A DNA stretch of 64,000 bases from Klebsormidium nitens (taxonomy: Eukaryota > Streptophyta > Klebsormidiophyceae > Klebsormidiales > Klebsormidiaceae). Position 1 is the stretch's first letter, and every line of letters starts with the position of its first letter. Below, in pieces: positions 9,601 to 19,800 of this stretch. The DNA lies in NCBI GenBank assembly GCA_000708835.1, contig DF237057.1, forward strand, positions 62,001 through 126,000, in the 5' to 3' direction. The notes below the pieces were generated by a model. The model was not told where the DNA came from. It searched no databases and saw only the letters and a program-made list of their open reading frames with translations. The position numbers and the translations under genes are program-made.

Positions 9601-12171
9601 TCCGCTCACCTTAATCTTTCCGCATCCCCCCGAATGTCGATCCGCTCCGTCTCGCCTTTCAGGGCTTCCGCTGCGGCGCTCGTACAACTCGCAACCGCCC
9701 GTAGCAACTCCTGCGGCGCCCGAAGCAGCTCCGATAGCTTATCCAACATTCCCGGCGGGTAATCCCCCAGCACATCTCGTATGACGCCTCCCAGAAAGAC
9801 CTCACTGCCAAGATACGTCACGGCCCGCTCCGAAACCTCTTCCCGGCCTGTTGCTTGCGCGTCCCGCTCGTCGGCCCCCCAGGGGGATCCCCCTCCGGTG
9901 TCGTCAAACTCACTGTGGCCTTCTTGCCATCCGGGTGACCTCGGCGAAGCGGACCCGAAAGCACCGTCCGTGTCGCGCGTTTGAGCGTCCGAGGTGTTGG
10001 TACGAGCGTCCGAATCGGTCGGATCCAGGTCCGCATCGTCCGAAAGTCGGAGCTCCGGAACGCTCTCCGCGATCCGCTTCTCCAAGAGACCGGCCAAAGC
10101 TTCGCAGGCCTCCCGCACCTGGCGCTCGGTCGCAGTTTCCAAAAGCGGGGCTCCGGACGCCAAGTTCGGGTCCGAACTCGGCTTGCCGGACACTGAAACT
10201 GTGCTATCACTTTGAACCGTGCTCGCATGACCCGCATTTTCAGGCACCCTAGCGCTGACACTGGTTGAGCTCGATCTGGAAGAGGACTGGGTCGGTTTAT
10301 AATCTCCGGGCGTTTCGGATACCTCCGCTCGTTTCACCGTCGAGCTCAGGGCTAACGAATCGCGCACCGCCACCTGGCGCTCAAAGACCTGCTGCGGGGC
10401 CGCCTGTGCGGCGCTCTGTTTGGCGGTCCGAGCGTGGGCGATGTGGACGTCCAAACGCTGCTTGCACGTCCGGAAAAGGGCAACAGCGTCCGACATCTGG
10501 CGCTGGTAGGATTCCAGAGCGACGATCCGAAACTCCTGGTCGCTCCGCTCCATTGCATCCCTGTGAGGCCAGAAGACGTGACGCTTAAGTTCGGATATCG
10601 TTGGATAAGAGCAACCAGGAAGTTTTGAACAGAGTCATTAGGAGAGGGTGAGAGAACCACTTTGACAGGATCAATAAGCCAGTCTTTCAGAAACAGGCAT
10701 CACAGTCAAGCATGCTTCCAGCAACAACAATGTCTAACCTACGAAGCCGCAGATTACAGCTTCCAAGATCGTTTCAGTCACACCTCCAACAGGCTCACGA
10801 TGGGGAAATCTGGTTTGAAAGCAAGCTGTGAAGTATCATCGAGATGCCCCAAGACGATTGTTCAGCAATACTGCCGCCATCGCAAATCCGATGAGGCTTC
10901 TTTATCTGCAACTGTTTGGTTCTGAAAAGGGAGCAGAATCACGTCTCATCAGCAAAGCTTGATCCACTCGGACTCACGAGATTGACTCTGCGTAACTCAC
11001 CTGTCACGCTGCAACTCCTCTCTTGCGCCGTCCTCCATCTGCTGCTCCAACGAGCGTTCCAAATCTGCCACCTGATCTTGCAACCGGGCCACCTGCCCAC
11101 AATTTGAACAGGGCGTCAGACCACTTATGCTACTGAATAACTATGCCCGGCTTGTTGAGTACGCGGCCTTTAGTAATAATATGCAGTCAGGCACACCCCC
11201 GGAGTGATAGTTTTGGACTACACCTGTTGGCACCGGGACTACACTTTTTGGAATGCGCATCCGCTATGTATTTCATTCATCACAAGCCCCATTCTAAAGT
11301 TTAGCACCTTTAAAAGGTTTGGGACTCTTCACCTCTGCTTGGGCTGTGGCCCTTTGTAGAAGCGCCTCTTCTCTGCCGGTCTCCCCGGGTTTGTCTGTCC
11401 ATTGCCCGTCCAGTGTCTCCCCTGTCCAGCCTTCATGCCGCCCTTTCCTGTCCCCCTGGCCATGTACAATCAGGTTTCGCCGAATGTCCCGCACAGTCTT
11501 CTCAGATCGCACCTGCAGATGATTGATCGGGTGAGTTGATATTGACTTCCGAGGGGTTTGTTTGCTTAGTTGGTAAGTTGAAGCACGTTGGTTAGGGCCA
11601 TGTTTCGGCTCCCACTGTGTAAACTTCAGAGACTTCTTCTTCTGGAAAAATGGTAGGGCAATGTTGGTCAATTCCTGCCACATTGCAACACGATCTGAGC
11701 TCGGACGCCTGATAAGGATCATACTTGCAAGGCAAAGGAGACCAAACGTTTTAGGAACCATTATGCAAGACCTCTGCTCTTTTGGAGCAGCTGTTCAGAG
11801 CAAGCACTGAAGAATTACGAAGACGAATCACGATCTCAGATTGCGAGGAGTAAATCAGCTTCCCGGATGCTTCATGTCAACAAAGTTGTTCCGGCTGGTA
11901 AAATCCAGTGGCCACAATTGGATTTGTGGACACCAGCAAGAGATTGAACGACGAGGACAACAGAGTTTATGCGAGACAATGGAGCATAGCTTCTCACCCG
12001 TTCTACAAGAAACTTCCACACGGGAGCCAGGTTGCCCCGACATATCTTCCGGAACGAATCGGCATCCAGCGGAAAGTCGTCGGCGGTCCGATCCGGAGGA
12101 CGATACTCCATCTCCCCAGTCACCCACTCTAGTATACTCTCCGGGTGTGGGTGAGCAGCAGAAGCTGCCAT
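3675..12171 (-). CDS. AUG5: AUGMIN complex subunit 5 (HAUS5-related)
   Basis: Augmin binds existing microtubules and recruits gamma-tubulin to branch new ones in spindle, phragmoplast and cortical arrays; AUG5 is a plant-type subunit. Ten exons, all phase-consistent, give 903 aa: 12171-11998, 11512-11333, 11092-11001, 10560-9610, 9068-8834, 8002-7793, 7260-7071, 6657-6362, 4317-4115, 3855-3675. The N-terminus (PESILEWVTGEMEYRP, then DSFRKICRGNLAPVWKFL) and the C-terminus (IHEWWEQPAF) match plant AUG5. Coiled-coil stretches lie near residues 100-200 (E3/E4), 466-620 (YKYENN, then LLLRRKWQRITEFDARR) and 770-845. Exon 4 carries a Ser/Asp-rich, poorly conserved insert before the conserved GDYPPGMLDKLSELL region. 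Introns 4, 5, 7 and 8 contain tandem copies of neighbouring exon edges, and intron 8 includes an assembly gap. The E8-E9 join needs no missing exon: lengths agree with plant AUG5 without a gap. Very sure. Confidence 0.95.
4555..5974 (-). repeat. Tandem partial copies of AUG5 exon 9 start inside intron 8
   Basis: At least seven imperfect copies of the first 75-85 bases of exon 9 plus its acceptor lie upstream of the real exon (which starts at 4317). Copies begin at about 4638, 4766, (one cut by the gap near 4861-4900), 5449, 5602, 5792 and 5971. Each complete one keeps 'gcag' directly before a GAAGC[AGC]-type exon start, and similarity fades at the same inner point (the word 'agctccggcc' on the + strand). 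Spacing is about 128-190 bases. Some copies have small frameshifts, so they would act as decoy exons rather than useful ones. Confidence 0.88.
4901..5412. other. Assembly gap (512 N)
   Basis: A run of N in the middle of the exon 9 copy array of AUG5 intron 8. The flanks are both members of that array, so the missing bases most likely contain further copies that a short-read assembler could not resolve. No coding part of AUG5 is lost, because exons 8 and 9 join in phase on either side. Confidence 0.95.
6903..6975 (-). repeat. Copy of AUG5 exon 7 end with donor site, in intron 7
   Basis: About 70 bases resembling the last part of exon 7 (7071-7145), including the peptide-level match LPPQ.AETGTG and a following donor 'gtgggtcc' in place of 'gtaagtcc'. 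The copy lies 168 bases downstream of the real donor. It duplicates the donor side of the exon, whereas the intron 8 array duplicates an acceptor side. Confidence 0.8.
8088..8159 (-). repeat. Copy 1 of AUG5 exon 6 start with acceptor, in intron 5
   Basis: Starts with 'ctgcag' then a close match to the exon 6 start: the real exon opens LQVWAQERELAG at 8002 and this copy reads LRVWAQEPES. It lies 157 bases upstream of the real acceptor and keeps the same phase. Confidence 0.82.
8270..8325 (-). repeat. Copy 2 of AUG5 exon 6 start with acceptor, in intron 5
   Basis: A second, more distant copy of the exon 6 start, reading LQVWARQPELAG after an intact 'gcag' acceptor, 166 bases upstream of copy 1. 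With copy 1 and the real exon it forms a three-unit array of about 160-base period. Confidence 0.82.
8535..8770 (-). repeat. Two copies of AUG5 exon 5 end with donor, in intron 5
   Basis: Downstream of the real exon 5 donor (exon end 8834) lie two decayed copies of its last 60-80 bases. The nearer ends at about 8693 before 'gtggatc', the farther lies around 8560-8620 with a shifted donor-like 'gtgaga'. Period is about 130-140 bases. The intron therefore opens with donor-side copies and closes with acceptor-side copies of the next exon. Confidence 0.72.
9140..9181 (-). repeat. Short copy of AUG5 exon 5 start with acceptor, in intron 4
   Basis: About 40 bases matching the exon 5 start (real exon opens YKYENNKIVED at 9068; the copy reads HKYENMRLFRT) directly after a 'gttcag' acceptor, 113 bases upstream of the real one. 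Confidence 0.68.
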
Positions 12172-12460
12172 TTTGCTTCTCTTTGGGGTGCCAACAAAAA
12201 GTCCAAACCGACTTCGCGCCGATGTTGCGCTCCTCAATTGGTTTGCGAGCGCACTGTCTGATCTTACCACCAGGTCTCGGCAGACACTTGAAAGTGAGCT
12301 CGCATATGAATGGGGCTTTCCCAAGCCTCAACCTTTTTGTTCGACTCTCAATGTCAGCTCAGAGTTGCGGCATTGGCATTTGCACGCATTTGTTGACCCA
12401 TTCAACTTGAATTTGAATTTCAACTTCAAGGCGTGCACACTAGTGGCAGCAGGTGCCGTA

Positions 12461-12741
12461 GTCCAACGTGACGATTCCGAATAAATAAATAATTATCTGC
12501 GTTCGGAAAGTCAGAGATTCAGATTTCCCATTCGGAAAGTGAAAATTTCGGAAAGGTAAAATAACCCTGAAATGGTCCTCGGAAGCCGTAAAACTGCCAA
12601 AAGCAGCCAAAAACTCCCCTTTTGAGTGAGACCATAGGGCATTCGGATTTTGGTCGGAATCAGCATAAATAATTCCACTTTCCTGGTCGGATTGTTGGAA
12701 AATAATTCGAAATAAAATCGTTCGGAATCATCACGTTGGAC
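12461..12741. mobile_element. MITE-like element with terminal inverted repeats and TA target duplication
   Basis: A 281-base AT-rich element begins GTCCAACGTGACGATTCCGA and ends with the inverted complement of GTCCAACGTGATGATTCCGA, one mismatch in 20. The base pair TA flanks both sides (12459-12460 and 12742-12743), as expected from Tc1/mariner-type (Stowaway-like) insertion. It has no coding capacity. Inside, the words 'tcggaaag' and 'ttcggaa' recur several times. The call is structural; the family has not been compared with a library. Confidence 0.75.
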
Positions 12742-13186
12742 TACAGGATTTTGAAGGACTTGGCGCCAACAGTATCCTACGTCAACTTCATACCCTAAAG
12801 CTTGAAAATCAGAAACCCTAAATGGACTACCGGTAGGTATCATGGAAGCTCAAGTGGGTACGGTCGAATGTCACGTGTCATGGATCATAACTTATAAGAC
12901 CAAATTCCGTACTTGACGGAGTTGGTCGAGCTGTGCCCGCAGTAAATGCATGTCTGCCACCTGGGCGCGGCGGATCGTGTTGACCACTCATCATCCAGTC
13001 AGACCAGGAACCGGGTGTTCGTGTCGGTACAGTACCTGACGGTACCTTTCGGGGGACGGAAGTTTTACATGATCCAAAAAGAGAAACAGCAGGATTCATC
13101 GAGGCCGTCGGCACCGTATTCAACGATCAGGATGGCTGTCACCGGTTGCCAAATCCAACCACAAATCCTTGGGGCCGCCGAAACGT

Positions 13187-13240
13187 GCCACGTTGGCAGC
13201 GGCCAAAAGTGCTAAAAGAGTTTGAGGCTGCCAACGTGGC
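13187..13240. repeat. 14-base inverted repeat (hairpin)
   Basis: GCCACGTTGGCAGC at 13187-13200 is perfectly complementary to GCTGCCAACGTGGC at 13227-13240, with a 26-base loop. It lies about 590 bases upstream of the GATA-WRC start codon. The arms contain CACGT and CAACGTGG words, which resemble bZIP/bHLH binding cores, so it could be a paired regulatory site or a remnant element. Confidence 0.6.
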
Positions 13241-13829
13241 GGGGAAGATCCGTTTGAAGTGGTCTGCAAATTGCGCGCGGCGGCATCTTTCAAGTTTCTA
13301 ATTCGCCTTCCCCCTTTTGAAAACGCAGGAGTGACTTTCTAGAATCCCGCATCCCCGGAGTGCTCGAGGCAGCAAAGTGACTTGGACTTGGTACTGTGCG
13401 TGTGTACGTGCACCTAGCACAAGCAGTCTGAATGTACCTACAATGCCTTTGGAAATGCGCGCGCGCAGGTACAAAATGAAGCATTTACCTACGGTATGAT
13501 GCAAGCGGCTGGGGCGAACCCCTCCCTCGGACCTCCTCCAAAATTTTAAGTCGTGACTCATGAGGCAGAACTTCGCAGAAGGTCAGCGGAGTTGGAAGAG
13601 GAAGCGCAACAGCTCTATGGTGCAATCCATAAAAGTTGTGCAACAGCAAATAGCCCGCCAAGGAGGTCTTGACGATGTTGCCTAGCATAGGGTTGACAGG
13701 TGCTATGCATTGAGTTGCTCAGAGCTTAATTGCTCAGATATTGAGTGGGGTGGTGATCGCCTCCAGCTGAAACGCTGGTGGTTGTGGGCCTGGGGACTTG
13801 GTGGCGGGGCCTAGGAGCATTGAGTTGAG

Positions 13830-16800
13830 ATGAAAGGCAGCGTGCTCTCGGCAGCCGGGCAAAGCATGCTCAGCGATGAGGAATTTGCAGGTAGGGCGCT
13901 TCCCTATCGCTCAGTGTGTTTCTCAACGTTGTTTACAGGATGAAGCCTACCACTACACTTCGTTTCACATTCACTTGTTGCAACTCTTAATAGTGGCCCT
14001 TAGACCCTGCTGATTGGTTAATGGACTCATTGCTTTGAGCTTGCCTGTGATGACCGTCACTTCAGGTGGCATTGATTCCATGGAAAATAGTGCAAGGGCT
14101 ACCATGTGACCTTATTGCATTGGGCCTCCCTCATCAATCTGCTCACTCATATTATTCATCAGTACTTTTTTTTTTTTTTTTTTTTACTAACTCCTTCCTT
14201 TCCACATTCGATTATGATGCCAGCAGTGCCCCTTCGCCCCAACACATTTGGAGTCTTTGTTGCATGGCAGATGAGGTTTGTCGAGCAAATCTCTGGAAAG
14301 TGTGTGGTTCAGCAGCATCAAGGGCTCCGTATTGATGGCCTCCTCAGTATGAAAGCTTTTTTTGATTTCATAGCCCTAAATCAGAGAAAGGAAGGCCCTA
14401 CACGATCAGGAGTGGAGCCTAGGTAGGAGGAAGTGCCCCTTAGCAGAGACCTCTCCTAATACTTCCCAGCAACATCTAGAAGTGGTGGTTCTTACCCTCG
14501 TAGGCACGTGGCATCGCCACAACAAATCAAAGAAGAACCGTGCGACTCTGTGTATTGTTCTGATTGCATCATCCAATCTAATGGCAAGGCGCTTTGTCAA
14601 ATGCTGGTGTCATTGCCCTCTTTGCACCTTACATCATGCAGTTTGGCAGGCTAGCGGGTAAGCTGCGAGTGAGGTGTGCGCCTTGGTCTAGTTTGATTCC
14701 TAGTGGTCAGCGAATCTTAATACCCCACCTGAAAGTGGTTGTGTCATTCCTTGTAAGCTGCATTGCTCTCTCAAAGCAGATGGTGGGGCAGGGCTGTGTT
14801 TCTGTTAGGCTTGATCAGAGAATTTTGGTTAAGGATTTGGTTCGGATGATGCCCTGCAGCTGAGATGTCTCAAACGTAGCGAGGTACTTGCATTGGGGGT
14901 TAGGGGCACGCAGACTCTTTGGGTTGACCATGTCTGGAGGGGATGACCACTTCTCATCGCACTCTGTGCTAAGGTTGCCCTGCTCATGTTTTTAGATGTG
15001 TTTGGCTGAGCTTCAGTACTCAAACATTTGAAGCTGACAAGGGGGGGGGAAGACTTTTGGTGACGCTCAATGTTTTCCAGATTAGTGCCCTGCATTGACT
15101 GGTGTGGAATGGGGTCAGAGGCTAGCAACAGGATACAGTCTCTGACTGCATGACAGCCTTAGCGCTCAAATTTCTGCCTATGCCTTCAGACTTCCAAGGT
15201 TCAGTTAAATTGTACCAGAGTCAAAGCGCGAATCTCAGCTGAGTGCAACGCAATGTCACCACTTAAACATGCCCTCTCCAGTCTCAAGCTGACTGTTGCT
15301 CCCACAACAAACCTTGTGAAGGCGTCACTGGGCTTCCATCTCAGATTTCATCTGCATTCAAATTGTCTCTACTGTAGCTACGCATGTGTCAGACTCCAAG
15401 GATAGCGAGTCCCTTTGCTTTAGCATTTTTGAGCTGTCTTCTTGAGATACTTCCGCCCTTTGACTAGCATTGGGCGCTCAATGAACGCTTTCGAAAACAG
15501 ACTGCATTTGCCTTTTTACTAAACCCCGCTGGCACCTTCAGAGTGGGCTAAGCTTGTGACTCTCAGCACGTCACTGGAGCGGGTCTGTCAACCACGTAAT
15601 CACCCCACTTTCCACCTCACACCTGCTGAACACTTCTCCTCTGTCGTGAGGCTGGAAAACTTATCCTCGCTTTGTCCCAAACCCTCTCAACATTGATATT
15701 AAGTGTCTAACGGAGGGGATGCTGAAGTTCTGACGGCATTCCTGACCTTTAGGGTCTAGTCAGCTGCAACTTCCTCTTGCTTTGTGTTGGCATGCTTTCG
15801 TTCCACCTTGCTTGTAAGGTTGTTGCTGGACGGATGTCATTCAGGTCGTTCTCAGCTGCCATCTGTCCACCCTACCTTCCAACACCTCTTAGCAAAACAC
15901 AAAGTCTCAGCATTGCTTAGTGGTGATGTGTCGGAGGCTTTGGTTACATTCTTATGGCGCGTCATATCCTTGTTGTGGATATTCCCTTTTTGCCCGGTTT
16001 CCAAACTCTTCACTGCCACTGTTCATTAAAGACTCACCTTCAGCTCAACAGTAAATCCATTTCTTGTGACGCCACCATTTTCCTCCATGCAGCATTTCAT
16101 TACACTGATTTTTGAAGTCTCTCTGCTTGAATTCCAAGTCCGCACGTGTTGCTGATCATCCTAACGTGTTGCTGACCATTTCAGACTCCATTGAATACTC
16201 TTCATCTCCCAAGTCTTTTGAAAGTCTTTGCTTTCACTGACGAGAAGCTCACTGAAAGCCTTAGCTTTGAGTAAGGGCGGCCCCCTTACTCATATCCATA
16301 TGCTTTCCTTCTCTTTCAAGTTTTCATGCTTTTCTTTGTTTAATTCTCTGTTTCCTCCCACTTTTTTCTCCGGATCCACCTTACTTGTGATATGAACATC
16401 ATAATCACGTCATTCCCCTTCGCCAATTCCCTCCTGCTCATTGCTCAGCTGCCCCTCAGCAAGGGCGGCGACCTCTTTAAATCTCTAGAATCCCCAGATT
16501 CTTTTCTGTACTCGATCGACAAAAACTCACCCCCCCAGTTCTTACTATGATATGTATTCTCCTGTAATTCGTTCCTTCTTCCTGCAGACTCCCTCCTGCT
16601 CATCACCGAGCGGCCCCTCTGCAAGGGCGACGATTTCCCCTTGCTTCTGCTTTTAAAAGTTGCAGAAGCCCCAGGATTCTTCCCTTGTTTTCAGGCACCA
16701 GCAGCCCCCAGTTATGACCGTGATCTTAATAGTTTCTTCTCCTTACCAACAAGCACCAACATCGAGATTCGAATCCCTTGCTGTCACGTGCAAAAGTGAA

Positions 16801-19800
16801 GGTTTACCGGCTTTTCCCGCGCAGATTCCCTCCTTCTTATCACTCAGCGGCCCCTTTGCAAGGGCGACGACCTCTCCAAGCAGCGGTGCGGTGTGTGCGG
16901 GACAACCAACACGCCCTGCTGGCGTAAGGGGCCCGCCGGCCCAAAAACGCTGTGCAATCGCTGCGGGGTACATTGGTACCAGAACAAGGACCGCTGGGAT
17001 CTGATTGTGGAGGAGCTGCGAGCAACTAGAATGGACGACACCGTCGAGCAGGCGAGCGCGCCGACGCGGACGGTCATCAAGAAGAAGGTGAGGGGGTGTG
17101 CTCTTGATGATGGACTTGTTTGGAAGTACAAACCAGTTGTGAAGCGGAGCGGTGTTTACTTTTCCATGGTGGTTTATTTCAACTGCTTGAAAGCCTCAAG
17201 GACTCATTTCATTGACTTTGCGGTCTAGATGTTATGTGATCAGCTACAGGCCATTTTGCGTGCTTGATGAACAATAGACTCATTGTTCAGCAGCTTGCTT
17301 AGAAGGCATTGCATGCAACATATGCGACACGAGTACAAAGCAAACACTTCGAAGCAATGCTGGCTATGTTGCTGCATCTTCTGGGCTCTTTTCTTTCTAT
17401 GGTGCTTCTCTTTTCTTTGGCCCCCCAGCTTGACTGCAATATTGCAAATAAGGTCGTCAACCATGAGGAAAGATGAGCGGGCAGGGACGAAGACTGGAAC
17501 CAGGATTGAAGCCAGTTTTATACCCTCTCTGACGTTCTCTACTTTCTTCCCCATCCCTGCAAGTCATAAGCAGGCAGCTAAACCAAAAATACAACTGAAG
17601 AAGGACGGAAATAGAAGAAGAAGCGCTGTTTTTCTGTTCTATCTTGAAAATCTTTACACTTCTCTCCAGGTCGACCCCCGCAGCGCGGAGGCCCACCCCG
17701 CCGTCCCCGACTCCCAGCGCTGCGTCAAGTCCAACGGGCGCGGCTGGCGCTGCAGTCAGCGCAAGGTCTCCGGCTACAGCTACTGCGCGCACCACCAACG
17801 CAACTGGGACGGCCACGAGAAGCAGTGGCGCAAGGCCTTCCCGAACCTGGTCTACCCGCGCAAGTCCAAGAAGGCGGCGGTTGTTGCGGACGGGGGCGTC
17901 GCGGTCCAGAAAGACGGGACCGTCCGGAAACGGGAGCGGAAGCCGAAGCACCCCGGAGGGGGGGTTGCACTGCCCGAAAAGTGGGGGCGGAGCTCGAACG
18001 TGCACCGGACGCAATTCGGACGCGACTCGGACGGCAGCTCCGAGCCGGACTACGTTGACTCGCGGCTCGGGAAGGTCCGGGCGAAGTCGTACGGGGTCCG
18101 GAGTCCGAGAGGCCCTGCGAAGGAGGGGAGCGGCTCCATGATGCACTTGGTGCTGCCCTCGGAGACGGACGAGCTCGGCGGAATGAGGCCTACGTACATG
18201 TCGGACGATGACGACAGCCAGCTGTATCACGGGACACAGCTGTCGGAGGAACCGGGGGAGTCGTCGGAGAGTGCGAAGGAGGTCAGGAGTCCCAACCAGA
18301 ACCGGGCAGGTGAGGAGACGGGGGTTGGTTTAGGGCAGTAAAGAAGTTGCTGTCGGAGATTGGTCTCGTTTTATACCTCAGATCAGAGGAGGAGTCGGGA
18401 TTCTTACAACGCGCATGTCTGTCTTCGTGATCGGATCCGAGGGCAAAAAGGTTCTCGACACTGTCTTTGCAGATCTTTCAAACATCTGTGTTCCACTCTC
18501 GGAAACTTGGTTGAGACGTCCTTGTTGTCAGAGTGCATAGGGCCGATCTTATTGTCACTCTTGTCGCAAATCTGTGTCTTGTCCCTGCCATTCGAGCTTT
18601 TTCCCCATGTCTTGGGTGTGATTCGACGGCCTTTCTGAGTCCTTCCAAGGATCACGAGAAACTTCATTGCGCCAATGGTAGCATACACTGCAGCCCTTCC
18701 TTTTTGTTTCAAACAGATCCCAATGCCTTCCTTCTGGCGAAGGTCCGCCTTCAGTTTTTTTCAACACTAACGAGAGCTTCTTTAACTGAGCATCTCCTTA
18801 CTTTGCAGATCTTCAGCCCAAGCAAGAGCCATCTATCCGCTCTGAGGTCACCACCCTCTCCCCCCCCCTCAAGGCCAGCCATCCCGAACCCCCTACCGAG
18901 AACCAGCGGTGCGTTATGAAGGGAGGCACCGGTTGGCAGTGCCCACGCCCCCGGCAAAGTGGCCTTCGCCACTGCCAATATCACACCGAAGCGCGGCGCG
19001 CAAAAGCGGCGTTGCAAAACGGGTTAGTGGGTAAACAAAACGGGTCAGGCGCGGGCGATGACGATACGCTGAGCAGCATGGAAATCCTGATGCGGCTGCA
19101 GCTGAAGAGGAAGCGCTCCGAAGAGGAGAACGAGACCCGGCGGGACGGGTTAGCGGGGTCCGGGTTAGGCCTAACCTGGAAAACGAAGATGCGGCGACGG
19201 CCGTTCAGCAGCCGGGGGGGCCCCGTGGCGGACGTGAAACAGGGGTCGGATCTGAGCCAGGACAGCCCCCGGCCGAAGAGGGAGATCGACCCCCCCGAAA
19301 CGGAGTGGGGGGGTCGTCGCGAGGAGGAGGACGACGCGGCGTATCTAGGCGTGGAGGAATTGCGGAGGCGCCTGGAGCAAAGCCGGGGGGCGGTCGCGGC
19401 GCAGCAGGAGAGGAACGAGGCCGCTGGCCGAGAGCTTATGAAGGCCAGGGAGGGGCGGCTTATGGCGGAAAAGCGGTTGGAGGAGGCGAGAAGGGAGGCG
19501 GAGGGGGGGGAGGATGCGGCCGCAGTTGAGAAGCTGAGGAAGGCGGTGCAGGCGGAGCGGGCGGTTGGCTGCGCGCTGCAACCGGAGGTGAGCGTCGATC
19601 CTTAATGTTACCGTTTCGTTCTTGTGCTGTAATTGTTTGGGAGTTATTTCAGGTTTTCGTACGTTGTTCATCAGCGAAGGTGGGAGATGTGTTTCACAGG
19701 TTACACCCGCGAGGCCAGGGCTACCTGCCGATTGACCATGCCCCTTTTCTCGTCCATTTTTTTACTACTTCTGCAATCCACCCCGCCCGATATCTGTTTG

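Larger units (their letters stand above)
12172..13829. other. Divergent intergenic space between AUG5 and the GATA-WRC gene
   Basis: About 1.66 kb between two divergent start codons. It contains a small inverted-repeat transposon remnant (12461-12741) and a 14-base-arm hairpin (13187-13240). The rest has only short frames without support and probably holds both promoters and 5' UTRs. Confidence 0.5.

Noticed and set aside
14066-14426. Two overlapping + strand frames with a phenylalanine run
   Set aside because: The run comes from a poly-T tract in the GATA-WRC intron.
17670-18309. Growth-regulating factor (GRF)
   Set aside because: WRC motifs are present but no QLQ domain could be seen, and GATA and RING modules are atypical for GRFs.
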